Assembly: GCF_900111565.1 (NCBI RefSeq)
Contig: NZ_FOIK01000001.1
Location: 2,414,882-2,478,881 of the forward strand
Source of the DNA: Paenibacillus sp. NFR01
GTDB lineage: Bacteria; Bacillota; Bacilli; Paenibacillales; Paenibacillaceae
Direction of reading: 5' to 3'
Length of the DNA stretch: 64,000 nt
The translations under genes were made by a program, and so were the position numbers. A model generated the notes under the pieces. It saw only the letters and a list, made by a program, of their open reading frames with translations, was not told where the DNA came from and did no database searches. Below, piece after piece: positions 18,566-27,358 of the stretch; the first letter of the stretch is position 1, and every line of letters starts with the position of its first letter.

Positions 18566-20326
18566 TTAGCCCAAATTAATCGCCTTGATCACATCCAGCG
18601 GAACCTTCGGCGTGCGGTCTTCCTGCAGCAGCCCGTTGACTTCCTGCTGCACATCCGTCACCTGCGTATAGCAGTAGCCGGAGATATAAGGAACCGCCTG
18701 GATTGCTTGGGTGATCGCCCGGAACCGTTCGATGAAGTCTTCTTCCGACTTGACCTGGTTGCCGTAGCCCCAGCCGCTTTCGCTCTGGAAGGCGATGCCG
18801 CCGAATTCGCTGATGATCACCGGCTGGCCTCTGTAGGCATAGCCTTCCGCAAAAGCGTATTTCCACTGGTTAAAGGAAATTTTATTGTTAACGATCGCGT
18901 CCTTGTCCTGGTACCGCTTGAGAAATTCTTCACCCGCCTCCACATAGTCATGCAGGGTCAGGATATCGGACACGGTATGCTCCCAGCCGTCATTCGTAAC
19001 GACCGGACGGTACGGGTCGATCGCTTTGGTCAGATGATAGATGGATTCCGTAAATTTCTGCTGGCGGACATCATGGGCAATCGTCGGAATGCCCCAGGAT
19101 TCATTGAACGGCACCCAAGTGATAATGCACGGATGGTTGTATTGCTGCGGCACGACCTCCAGCCATTCCCGGGTAAACCGCTCCACCGCCTGGTCGTTGA
19201 ACTCGTACGTGGCGGCCATTTCCGACCAGACCAGCACGCCCTTGACGTCGCACCAGTAGAGGAACAGCGGATCCTCCAGCTTCATATGCTTGCGAACGCC
19301 GTTGTAGCCCATCGCGGTGATCAGCTCGATATCCTGAATGAGCGCTTCCTCGGACGGGGCCGTCAGATGGCTCTCGGTCCAGTAGCCCTGATCGAGAATC
19401 AGCCGTTGATACAGCGGACCGTTGTTCAGCAGAATCTGGCCGTTTTCGATGGAGATTTTCCGCATGCCGAAATACGATTCCACGCGGTCCACCGCTTCGT
19501 TTCCTTCATACAGCACAAACTCCACGTCGAACAGGTTCGGGTTTTGCGGCGACCAGAGGCTTTGCTTCCACGGACCGCCCGCTTCATGCAGTACCCCGAC
19601 CTCCACCGTAATCCAGGCTCTGTCGGCGGACAGGCTCACCTGTTTGACCGGCTGCCCGTGCAGCGAGATGCTGGACTCCAGGCGGAGATTCTCTTTATGC
19701 TCCACGCCGAGCAGACGGAAATCGAACCGGATCATTTGCCGGTCGACATCCGGGGTCATTTTGACCGCGTCGATCCGCGTTTCATGGACATGCTCCAGCC
19801 AGACGCTTTTCCAAATGCCGGTGGACTGAACATAGAAGCATTCAAAATTATCGTTGACCCAGCGCTGTTTGCCGCGCGGCTGCGTGCAGCTTTGGCTGTC
19901 TTCGACCTTGAGCACAAGCTGGTTCTCGGCTCCCGTACGCAAATATGGCGTAATATCGAAGGAAAATGCGGCATAACCGCCTTCATGCTGGCCTACAAAA
20001 TGCCCGTTCACCCACAGTTTAGCCAGATAGTCGACGCCTTGAAAATGCAGGATCGTTCGTTTGCCATCGGTCCCGGCGGGCAAAGAGACCCTTTTGCGGT
20101 ACCAGACCTGCGGATGGAAGGTCTCCTCGCCGATGCCGCTGGCTTTGGTTTCATACGTAAACGGAACGAGGATGGTTTGTCCCTCAGGGAAATGGAGGTA
20201 CCATTCTTCGCTTTCCCCGGCGTCCTTGTCGTCGAAGGCGAAGTCCCATTCCCCGTTAAAATCTAGCCAGTCATTGCGCACGAATTGCGGTCTTGGATAA
20301 TGTTTCTTGTATGATTTCGTTGTCAT
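18566..20326 (-). CDS. GH2-family glycoside hydrolase (cytoplasmic)
   Basis: 586 residues without a signal peptide. Domain order is sugar-binding jelly-roll (about 20-180), immunoglobulin-like sandwich (about 182-290) and TIM barrel (about 292-586). The acid/base is Glu409 in PFNESWG and the nucleophile Glu507 in IISEFGG. GH2 covers beta-galactosidases, beta-mannosidases and beta-glucuronidases; the compact length and lack of C-terminal domains do not settle which. It is the last gene of the importer operon, behind the GH43 lipoprotein, so it probably cleaves imported oligosaccharides. Confidence 0.88.
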   Translation of the reverse strand: MTTKSYKKHYPRPQFVRNDWLDFNGEWDFAFDDKDAGESEEWYLHFPEGQTILVPFTYETKASGIGEETFHPQVWYRKRVSLPAGTDGKRTILHFQGVDYLAKLWVNGHFVGQHEGGYAAFSFDITPYLRTGAENQLVLKVEDSQSCTQPRGKQRWVNDNFECFYVQSTGIWKSVWLEHVHETRIDAVKMTPDVDRQMIRFDFRLLGVEHKENLRLESSISLHGQPVKQVSLSADRAWITVEVGVLHEAGGPWKQSLWSPQNPNLFDVEFVLYEGNEAVDRVESYFGMRKISIENGQILLNNGPLYQRLILDQGYWTESHLTAPSEEALIQDIELITAMGYNGVRKHMKLEDPLFLYWCDVKGVLVWSEMAATYEFNDQAVERFTREWLEVVPQQYNHPCIITWVPFNESWGIPTIAHDVRQQKFTESIYHLTKAIDPYRPVVTNDGWEHTVSDILTLHDYVEAGEEFLKRYQDKDAIVNNKISFNQWKYAFAEGYAYRGQPVIISEFGGIAFQSESGWGYGNQVKSEEDFIERFRAITQAIQAVPYISGYCYTQVTDVQQEVNGLLQEDRTPKVPLDVIKAINLG

Positions 20327-20355
20327 AAATTCTGCACCTATCCTTTTCTGTAAAA

Positions 20356-22800
20356 TTACTTTTCAACCGTCATCCGTTCGAACCGCGCGGCGGTCCCGGC
20401 AGACTTGAATCCGGTTTTTCCTTGCAAAAGCGGGCTAACGCCGCGATCCGTATAATCCAGGACAGGCGTACTGCCGCCATCCGCATACACGGTGATCCGG
20501 GCGCCTTCTGCCATAACCTTGAGATGCATCATCTCTCCGGCCTGCGGCAGATCATACGGGATATCCGCGAGCGGCTGCGTGGCATAATTAAGTTTAGCTA
20601 GGTGAATCCCCTGATCATCCAAATAAACGTAGTAGCCGCGGATAAAATCATCCCGGTTCTGGTTCAGCTCCAGCCCGTTTGACGGGTCCGAGGCCCTGAC
20701 CAGGATGCCGGTCTGTCCGCTGGCTTCAGGCACGGTGAAATCCGCGTCCACCGTATAATCCGTCCAGCCGTAATCGCCAAACAGAATTTTGGCCGGCGTT
20801 ACGGACGATGACCGCAGCTGGCCGTCCTTGAACGACCATTCGCCTTCGTAACGCGTCCAGCGGAAATCGTTTTTCGTCTCGAATTCGGCGGTTTCCGGTT
20901 CAACCGGAGCATAGGCTGCCGCTTTCAGCGAGTCCAGCTTCATTTCTCCCTGCTCCACCTTCAGCTTCCACTGGTGAAATCCTTGCTCCAGCTTCACATC
21001 CTGAGCGGTCACAATCTGCCACGGCTGCGCTCCCGGCTCCGCGGTCACCGTGAGGGCGGGCATGATCCGGGTTTTTCCGTCCCAAAGGCTGAACCGGACA
21101 CCGTCAGCGCCCGGCGAGAGTCGGAAGTTAAGATTGTAGGCTCCGCTTTCCTCCACATTCACCCGGTACCTTAATTCGGCGCCTTTGCTTAATTTCCGTA
21201 CTTGCGTTCCATCCTCGCTGGCTGTGATCGCATCGTTATCTCCTTTTTCCCCAGTGGCCGCAACGTTCACCGCATCGATGGTACCCGGGAGCGGAGCATA
21301 GGCTTCACGGGCGCTGCTGCCATCGACTTCGTTGCTGATAGCCGCATAGCCGAAACGCGCTTGTGCATCCGCAGCGACATACCCGATGCTTCCGCCGCCG
21401 ATGGCATCATCCAGCTTCAGATCTAGCAAATGCATCGTTGCGGCATAAACGCGCGCCATATTGCCGCTCACTTCCAGCCGCAGATTTTGCAGCTGGCCGG
21501 GGTCGAAATTTGCCGGCAGCACAGCCGATACGGACTGCGCCGACTTCCCCTTTCGGAACACTTCAGCTCTGATCTCCCCGGCCGCCCGATCCAGCAGCAC
21601 GATTCCGTAATTGCTTTTGTCCTTATACGAGAAGACCGCTCCGGCGGCTTTGCCCTCCTGCACCTGCACATGGAATTCGGCGGTGTAACTGCCGCCTGTT
21701 TCGGCTTTGGTCAACAGCAGCGCGGAGCCTTCCGCGCCGCGCGAGTCCGCCTGCAGCCCTTGCTCTGCGCTGACCGTCCATGAACCTCCGCCGCTGCTGT
21801 TCCAATCGCCGCCAAGCTCCGCCCGCTCGAAACGGTCGGCGAATGCGGGCAACTGCGGTGCCGGCTGCGGCCCCGAGGTCGGTCCCCAGACACTGAACCG
21901 CTCCCCGTTCCAGACGATCCGGTCCATGTTCATATGCCGCAGCGGCCCAACCACGCCCGGCCCTTCGAGATTGTGGTAGATCATGTATTGGGCATCGAGA
22001 TCCGGCCCCGTAACGATCGAATTATGCCCGAGACCGACTGTCGCGCCTTCCGAACGGAGCAGGACGGGATTGCCGGCGAAGCCGGCGAATCCTTCCAGCG
22101 GCTGTCCGCTGACCGCCGCATCCACGCGGTAGCCGGTGCTGAACACATGATTTCCGGTATACGTCATGTAATACTTGCCGCCGCGCTTAAACACGGTCGG
22201 TCCTTCCGTCCAGCCGCCCATATAGGCCCCCGTCTGTACTTCTTCCGGCCCCACGGTCAGCGGATCGGTCATCGGCGCCGCCTGGATTCCCTGGCTTCCT
22301 GCATAGTAGAAATACCATTTGCCGTCATCGTCGACGAACGTCGATCCATCGATCGTGCGGCCAAAGTTATCCGTCGCCACCGTAAACGGTCCGGTAGGAC
22401 TGTCGCTGGTCAGCGCGTAATGGCCTTGACCCGCCGGCGAAGTGTACATGTAGAACTTGCCGTTCCAGTACCGCACCTCCGGCGCATAAGCTGCCGCCGT
22501 CACCGCTTCCTCCGTGCACAATCCTTCATAGGTCCAGTTCGCCAGGTCCTCCGAGCGCCATACCTTGATCCCCGTATCCGTATCCCGTGTGCTGACGTAC
22601 AGGTAGTAGTAGCCGTTAAACGAGAAAATAAAGGGATCCCCGAGCCCGTATTCGCCCCATTCGTCCGCCAGCGTAATCGGGTTGGCATACGTATGCTCCG
22701 CGGGGTCCGGAACTGCTTCACCGGCCGAATCGCAGCCGGCGGCGCTTAAGGATAGACCCAGAATCAGCACCCCAGCCCACCATTTCCTGCCTAGACCCAT
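20356..22800 (-). CDS. GH43-like lipoprotein with C-terminal beta-sandwich domains
   Basis: 814 residues from the ATG at 22800 (GAGGAG eight bases upstream); an upstream extension lacks a ribosome site. A lipobox (SAAGC, Cys23) anchors it outside the membrane. The five-bladed GH43 propeller spans about 37-345 with the triad Asp55 (GLGDPF), Asp151 (TIDGSTF) and Glu199 (WTEGPTV). Behind it come two laminin-G/DUF1080-like sandwich regions (about 350-525 and 675-814) around a carbohydrate-binding-like section. GH43 enzymes remove arabinose, xylose or galactose units. Its operon place suggests that it trims substrate at the surface before uptake by the adjacent importer. Confidence 0.87.
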   Translation of the reverse strand: MGLGRKWWAGVLILGLSLSAAGCDSAGEAVPDPAEHTYANPITLADEWGEYGLGDPFIFSFNGYYYLYVSTRDTDTGIKVWRSEDLANWTYEGLCTEEAVTAAAYAPEVRYWNGKFYMYTSPAGQGHYALTSDSPTGPFTVATDNFGRTIDGSTFVDDDGKWYFYYAGSQGIQAAPMTDPLTVGPEEVQTGAYMGGWTEGPTVFKRGGKYYMTYTGNHVFSTGYRVDAAVSGQPLEGFAGFAGNPVLLRSEGATVGLGHNSIVTGPDLDAQYMIYHNLEGPGVVGPLRHMNMDRIVWNGERFSVWGPTSGPQPAPQLPAFADRFERAELGGDWNSSGGGSWTVSAEQGLQADSRGAEGSALLLTKAETGGSYTAEFHVQVQEGKAAGAVFSYKDKSNYGIVLLDRAAGEIRAEVFRKGKSAQSVSAVLPANFDPGQLQNLRLEVSGNMARVYAATMHLLDLKLDDAIGGGSIGYVAADAQARFGYAAISNEVDGSSAREAYAPLPGTIDAVNVAATGEKGDNDAITASEDGTQVRKLSKGAELRYRVNVEESGAYNLNFRLSPGADGVRFSLWDGKTRIMPALTVTAEPGAQPWQIVTAQDVKLEQGFHQWKLKVEQGEMKLDSLKAAAYAPVEPETAEFETKNDFRWTRYEGEWSFKDGQLRSSSVTPAKILFGDYGWTDYTVDADFTVPEASGQTGILVRASDPSNGLELNQNRDDFIRGYYVYLDDQGIHLAKLNYATQPLADIPYDLPQAGEMMHLKVMAEGARITVYADGGSTPVLDYTDRGVSPLLQGKTGFKSAGTAARFERMTVEK

Positions 22801-22840
22801 GGTTTGCACTCCTCTGCGCATTCTTTTCTTATTCCACCGG

Positions 22841-23647
22841 TCATCCTTTAATGCCCGACATGCTGATGCCTTTGACGATCTGCTTCTCAAAAATGACGAA
22901 CAAGATGATGATCGGTACTGAAGCGATGGCATTGACCACCATCGGTTTAACATAGTCCTCCGAATATTGGCTCATGAGCGTCGGAATCCCCATCGGCAGC
23001 GTAAACAGGTTATCGTCGGTGATCGACAGGAACGGCCAAAGGAAGTTGTTCCACGAGCCGATGAACGTCAGGATCGCCATGGACGCCAGCGCCGGACGGG
23101 TCAGCGGCAGCATGATCCGCGTGAAGATTTTCCAGACGCCGCCTCCGTCGATCTGCACGCTTTCGATCAGATCATTGGGGATGCCGTCAAAAAAGCTCTT
23201 CAGCACGATGACCGCCACCGGCGAAGCCAGCGCAGGAATGACGAGTCCGCGGTACGAATTCAGCAGGCTCATATCCTTGGCCACCTGATACAGCGGGATG
23301 ATCGTGGCTTCTCCCGGAATCAGCAGGCCGGCCAGGACGAAGAAGAACATGACCGCCCGGTAACGGAACGGAATTTTCGATAAAGCGAACCCGGCCATAG
23401 CGGCGATGATGACCGTCAGCACCGTAACCATCACGGCGACGAGAATGCTGTTGCCAATCCAGTTCGTCAGCTTCGTGCCCATCAGCACTTCTTTATAGAC
23501 CGCAAACGAAAACGGCGGCTTGAACCAGTCCGCAACCGTGATGATTTTCATGCCTTCCTCTTTGATCGAGACCACCAGCATCCAGACCAGCGGGGCCGCA
23601 AACAGAAAAGCCATAAATACCGAAAATATGCGGTACAGCCATTTCAT
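22841..23647 (-). CDS. Carbohydrate ABC importer permease (MalG type)
   Basis: 268 residues with six membrane segments and the conserved cytoplasmic EAA loop (ESVQIDGGGVWKIFTRIMLP). No ATP-binding subunit is encoded nearby, so a shared MsmX-like ATPase is likely. The start codon shares one base with the stop of the preceding permease (TGATG), indicating coupled translation. Confidence 0.92.
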   Translation of the reverse strand: MKWLYRIFSVFMAFLFAAPLVWMLVVSIKEEGMKIITVADWFKPPFSFAVYKEVLMGTKLTNWIGNSILVAVMVTVLTVIIAAMAGFALSKIPFRYRAVMFFFVLAGLLIPGEATIIPLYQVAKDMSLLNSYRGLVIPALASPVAVIVLKSFFDGIPNDLIESVQIDGGGVWKIFTRIMLPLTRPALASMAILTFIGSWNNFLWPFLSITDDNLFTLPMGIPTLMSQYSEDYVKPMVVNAIASVPIIILFVIFEKQIVKGISMSGIKG

Positions 23648-24537
23648 CAGTTATCCGCTCCTTTCCGGTTATTGACCCAGTACTGCAGGATCGACAGCAC
23701 CAGAAGCACGATGAACAGCACGTAAGACATGGTCGCGGCATAACCGAGATTATTTTTCTTGAAGCCGGTTTGATAAATCAGTTGAATGATCGGCCGGGTC
23801 TGATCCAGCGGACCGCCGCCCGTAACAATGTAGATCTGCATAAACACTTTAAAGGAAGCTATAATTTGCAGCATCGTGATCGTTTTGGTAATCGGCGTCA
23901 AATACGGGAAAGTAATTCTCCAGAAGATCTGCGAATCGCCTGCTCCGTCCAAACGGGCAGCCTCGTAGATTTCGTCCGGAATTTCCTGCATCGCCGACAA
24001 ATAGAGAATGAAGTTGAAGCCGACCGTCCACCACAGCGTAATGAGCGTAATGGCGATCCAGGCCAGGCCCGTTTCGGTCAGCCAGAAGATTTCTGTACCT
24101 TCGGGAAGAAGATGGATCAAATGCAACACCGAATTGACCAGACCGGTATACGGCTGGAACACGAACAACCCGAGGTAGGATGCCACGGCAACGGAAAGCA
24201 CGCTGGGAATGAAAAAGATGCTGCGGTAAAATTTTTGTAAAAACGATCTGCGGTTGGCGATCAAGGCCAGCAAAATGGCCAGTACCAGCATGGTCGGCGT
24301 GGTCAGGATGACGAAAAATGCCGAGTGCCCCAGCGCGGACCACATCTCGCGGTCATGCAGAACCTGCCGGTAATTATCCCAGCCGATGTAGTGCATTTTC
24401 TTGATCAGCGTCCACTTAAAAAAGGTCATTTGCACGCCTTTGAGCATAGGCCAAATGGTAAATAGGCAGTACACCGCCAAGAAGGGAAGGAGAAAGAGCA
24501 GCGCCTGAATATCCGCCCTGAGCTTTTTCGTTTTCAT
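23647..24537 (-). CDS. Carbohydrate ABC importer permease (MalF type)
   Basis: 296 residues from the ATG at 24537 (GGGGA eight bases upstream). Six membrane segments and an EAA loop (EAARLDGAGDSQIFWRITFP) mark the MalF/UgpA-type partner of the downstream permease. It imports an oligosaccharide delivered by the lipoprotein encoded just upstream. Confidence 0.92.
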   Translation of the reverse strand: MKTKKLRADIQALLFLLPFLAVYCLFTIWPMLKGVQMTFFKWTLIKKMHYIGWDNYRQVLHDREMWSALGHSAFFVILTTPTMLVLAILLALIANRRSFLQKFYRSIFFIPSVLSVAVASYLGLFVFQPYTGLVNSVLHLIHLLPEGTEIFWLTETGLAWIAITLITLWWTVGFNFILYLSAMQEIPDEIYEAARLDGAGDSQIFWRITFPYLTPITKTITMLQIIASFKVFMQIYIVTGGGPLDQTRPIIQLIYQTGFKKNNLGYAATMSYVLFIVLLVLSILQYWVNNRKGADN

Positions 24538-24627
24538 TTGCGATTCCCCATTCATAGACGGGCAGACCCGCGGCATGCAGCCGGAGACCTGCCAGTCTTT
24601 TTTGTGCTGGTTTTAGGTTGCTTTAGA

Positions 24628-26019
24628 CTACTCGTTCAGGATCTTTTGGACGGCATCCTGCATTTTGTCCATGGCCTGCGCCGGCGTCATCTTGTTCGCC
24701 CATACCTCGTTCAGGAATTTGAAGGACGCGTTGTCGCGAATCTGCCAGGTCTTGGTGGATTGCTTGCTGAATTTAACGTAGCTGGCTACAGCGGCATAAT
24801 CGCTGCGGTACGGCATATCTTTGAATTCTTGTTTTTCAATGACCGAAGGTTTGGACGGAATATGGCCGGCTTTCGCCCAGATTTGTCCGTTGTCGGCTAC
24901 CCAGTTGGCAAAAATCATTGCGGCTTTGCGTTTCGCCGGATCTTCTTTGGAGGTTGTCGGCAAAATGATCGTGTGCGAATCGCCCCATGTCGCTTCCTGA
25001 TCGTACAGCTTCGGAATCGGCATGGCGCCGAAGTCCAAGCCTTTGGTCGATTCCCAGGTGCCGGTTGCCCATACGCCGGTCATCATGATGGCAGCGGTGC
25101 CGCTTTGGAAGTTTTTATAGAAGTCCGGATCGTTTTTCTTGATGTAACCCTCGGTATACAGCTTTTGGATATAATCCGCAGCCTGGATGCCCTTTTCTTT
25201 GTCGATGGCCGCCGATTTCAGATCGTCAGAGATCAAATCGTTGCCGCCGAGCTGCGAATACAGGGACCACCACAGCCGGTAAGGGTCGTCATTGGCATTG
25301 GAGAGGGCAAAAGGAGTGACTTTGCTTGGCAGTTTCTCCTTCAGCGTTTTGAGGAAGGCCAGGAAGCCATCGGCCGACTGTTCCATGACCGGCTTGCCGT
25401 CGTCGCTGAGCAGTCCGGCGTCTTTCAGCAGTTTTTTGTTATAGAACATAATGAAGGCATGGGTATCGATCGGAACCGCATAATGTTGACCGTCCACCGT
25501 ATCGGCATCAAGCAGGTTCTGGTTGAAGCTGTTCCAGTCCACGCCGGCCTCGGCAGCGGCATCGTCGAGCGGGGTAGCTACGCCTTGGTCGATCAGGTCA
25601 GGAAGACGCGAGGCGTGGGAGATGCCGACATCCGGGCCATTGCCGTTGCCGACGGCCGTGATCAGCTTCGTATAATACTCGCCCCATACGAGCTTCGTAT
25701 TTTTCACTTGAATATTCGGATGGGTCTTGTTAAACTCATCCACCAAAGCTTGCATATTCGCGCCGTCGCCGCCGTCAAACAGCGTCCAGAAAGATAGGTT
25801 CACTTTCGGGTCTCCGCTGCCGTCGTCCGGCGCTGCCGCGGAATCGCTTCCGGAATTGGCCGCCGGAGCAGCAGTAGCTTCTGCATTGCCGCCGCTTCCC
25901 GCACCGTTGTTCGTCCCGCTGTTTGCATTGTTGTTGCCGTTGTTTCCGCATGCGCCAAGCACCATCGAGAATGATAGCAATAAGGTCATAAAGGTAAGGC
26001 CGGCACTTCTCTTTTTCAT
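24628..26019 (-). CDS. Sugar-binding lipoprotein of ABC importer (locus A)
   Basis: 463 residues from the ATG at 26019 (AAAGGGGAG ribosome site). A lipoprotein signal ends in LGAC, followed by an Asn/Gly/Ala-rich spacer to about residue 55 and a family 1 extracellular binding domain with NKTHPNIQVKNTKLVWGEYY and AIMMTGVWATG. It captures the glycan outside and hands it to the two permeases. It is the first gene of the operon and lies behind a consensus promoter with a cre site. Confidence 0.93.
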   Translation of the reverse strand: MKKRSAGLTFMTLLLSFSMVLGACGNNGNNNANSGTNNGAGSGGNAEATAAPAANSGSDSAAAPDDGSGDPKVNLSFWTLFDGGDGANMQALVDEFNKTHPNIQVKNTKLVWGEYYTKLITAVGNGNGPDVGISHASRLPDLIDQGVATPLDDAAAEAGVDWNSFNQNLLDADTVDGQHYAVPIDTHAFIMFYNKKLLKDAGLLSDDGKPVMEQSADGFLAFLKTLKEKLPSKVTPFALSNANDDPYRLWWSLYSQLGGNDLISDDLKSAAIDKEKGIQAADYIQKLYTEGYIKKNDPDFYKNFQSGTAAIMMTGVWATGTWESTKGLDFGAMPIPKLYDQEATWGDSHTIILPTTSKEDPAKRKAAMIFANWVADNGQIWAKAGHIPSKPSVIEKQEFKDMPYRSDYAAVASYVKFSKQSTKTWQIRDNASFKFLNEVWANKMTPAQAMDKMQDAVQKILNE

Positions 26020-26059
26020 GCAATTCTCCCCTTTAAACATAAATTTGCAAAGACACGGA

Positions 26060-26091
26060 ACAATAATGTTGTTTTGTTACACTATTATTGT
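26060..26091. promoter_or_regulatory. Inverted repeat in the leader, candidate operator
   Basis: ACAATAAT at 26060-26067 and ATTATTGT at 26084-26091 form a perfect 8-bp dyad with a 16-base centre, just downstream of the importer promoter. A related half-site (ACAATGAT) lies in the palindrome before the ArsR-like gene, so this may be that regulator's operator. Confidence 0.45.
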
Positions 26092-26103
26092 ATCTTTAGC
26101 CTG

Positions 26104-26132
26104 ATTATAAGTCAGCATATGCACACTGTCAA
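26104..26132 (-). promoter_or_regulatory. Consensus sigma-A promoter of the importer operon
   Basis: Read leftward, TTGACA (26127-26132) and TATAAT (26104-26109) are perfect boxes at the ideal 17-base spacing. Transcription would start near 26097, about 78 bases before the binding-protein gene. Confidence 0.9.
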
Positions 26133-26140
26133 CGCTTTCA
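26127..26140 (-). promoter_or_regulatory. cre site (CcpA operator) over the -35 box
   Basis: TGAAAGCGTTGACA, read leftward, matches the cre consensus TGWAANCGNTNWCA at every position. It covers the -35 hexamer, where bound CcpA-HPr(Ser-P) would block polymerase, giving glucose repression of the whole operon. Confidence 0.85.
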
Positions 26141-26164
26141 TACATCTTTTTTGTAATTATAAGC

Positions 26165-26209
26165 AAAAAAAAAGACCTTTAATTACAGACTATCTGCAAT
26201 TAAAGGTTC
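26165..26209 (-). terminator. Terminator of the ArsR-like regulator gene
   Basis: Read leftward, AACCTTTAATTGCAGA pairs with TCTGTAATTAAAGGTC (one or two mismatches), followed by nine T. It sits right behind the stop codon at 26218 and isolates this gene from the importer promoter. Confidence 0.88.
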
Positions 26210-26217
26210 TATTTGTT

Positions 26218-27156
26218 TTAATCAAGCGTATAGTTTACTTTGAGGATGATATTTTGTTCGTAATCGCCGAACTGCCGGCCGAACAGGTTCACGCCGCCCT
26301 GATAAACGGCATCCGGCTTGATGCCGATGCGCATGCGCAGCTTGGGGCTCTGATTGATGTTCAACTGGCCCAGCGTCACATCCGATACCTTTTCCATATC
26401 AAGCGTCGTTCTTTCGTTGTCCACCCGCCAGGTCTTCAGGAGGCCGTATTGGGTCGACCAGTCCAACCACCAGGACGGATTCAGCTTCCCCCGCCGGTCC
26501 CCGAAATCCCCCGGGCTCGTCCACATGCCGAGCTCGACGCCGTTCACCCAGAGTGAAATGTCGGAAGGCCAGTTATTGTCGTAATTCGGCGCCTCGGAGC
26601 AGATTTCCATCGACAATTCCAGCGATTCGATCTTCGCCCCCGCAGGAATCTCCAGCGGCAGCAAATACTCCAGAAACCCTTTGCGGAACCAGATGATCTG
26701 GGCGCTGATATGCTTGGGATGGTAAAAGCTTGCCGGCTCGTCCTCGCGGATGATCATCCCGTCGGCGTTGGCCATGCCGCAGGTGGGCACGACCTCGCAA
26801 TCGCTGTAATGGCCGATCGGCACCTCCACCTCATAAACCTCCACATTGCCTTTAGGTATAGCCCGGTTAATATTCAGCGCAATATGGATATCGTCGTAAT
26901 TCCGGCTGCAGACCTTCATCGCCCCGCGCGACGCCGGCAGCAGCTCCGTATTGATCAGCTTCGCGGCTTCCAGCACCTTCACATTGCTGGCCACCGTCGA
27001 AACCGGAAGCTTCAGGATCTCGGCAATCTCCACGATATTCAAGTTTCTGGTGATCAATAACTTGAGAATATCGATGCGCGAGCGTGTTGATAAAGCATGG
27101 GTCACCGTGACCAGACGGTCCGGATCGTCGAAACTAAGTTCCAGCACCAGAAGCAC
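26218..27156 (-). CDS. ArsR-like winged-helix regulator with large C-terminal sensor-like domain
   Basis: 312 residues. The N-terminal 80 form an ArsR-type winged helix (ALSTRSRIDILKLLI, EIAEILKLPVSTVASNVKVL). The remaining 230 are rich in beta strands and tryptophans (PSWWLDWSTQYGLLKTW, DISLWVNGVELGMWTSPGDFGDRRG), unlike classical 100-residue ArsR proteins, and look like a sugar-binding sandwich. No metal-site cysteine pattern is evident. GTG at 27156 (AGGAAAAAGGGA) or GTG at 27147 could be the start. It lies between the importer operon and the divergent GH88 gene, so it probably senses the imported glycan. Confidence 0.78.
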   Translation of the reverse strand: MLLVLELSFDDPDRLVTVTHALSTRSRIDILKLLITRNLNIVEIAEILKLPVSTVASNVKVLEAAKLINTELLPASRGAMKVCSRNYDDIHIALNINRAIPKGNVEVYEVEVPIGHYSDCEVVPTCGMANADGMIIREDEPASFYHPKHISAQIIWFRKGFLEYLLPLEIPAGAKIESLELSMEICSEAPNYDNNWPSDISLWVNGVELGMWTSPGDFGDRRGKLNPSWWLDWSTQYGLLKTWRVDNERTTLDMEKVSDVTLGQLNINQSPKLRMRIGIKPDAVYQGGVNLFGRQFGDYEQNIILKVNYTLD

Positions 27157-27171
27157 TCCCTTTTTCCTGCT

Positions 27172-27185
27172 ATCATTACAATGAT
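27172..27185. promoter_or_regulatory. Palindrome ATCATTACAATGAT, candidate autoregulatory operator
   Basis: A perfect 6+6 dyad with a 2-base centre overlaps the end of the -10 box of the ArsR-like gene, the position expected of a repressor operator. It contains the half-site ACAATGAT, related to the dyad at 26060-26091. Confidence 0.5.
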
Positions 27186-27212
27186 TTTACTTCCGCAGGT
27201 CTATAAAATCAA
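27184..27212 (-). promoter_or_regulatory. Promoter of the ArsR-like regulator gene
   Basis: Read leftward, TTGATT (27207-27212) and TAAAAT (27184-27189) are separated by 17 bases, with the regulator's start 27 bases downstream. Confidence 0.7.
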
Positions 27213-27358
27213 TATATATGTATTTAATCAACTTTTTTGTAACAAATCGCACTTTGCTTCCCAACACCGCAATAGAACGATGGATTGCCGCAACCCATCA
27301 ACAGATTATCCGCCCTATAATGAATATAATCACAATTCAGCGATACCGGGAGGATACT

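Noticed and set aside
18467..20266. 599-codon open frame on the plus strand opposite the GH2 gene
   Set aside because: It has no ribosome site, an arginine/histidine-rich composition typical of antisense GC-rich shadows, and lies wholly over a gene with all GH2 catalytic motifs.
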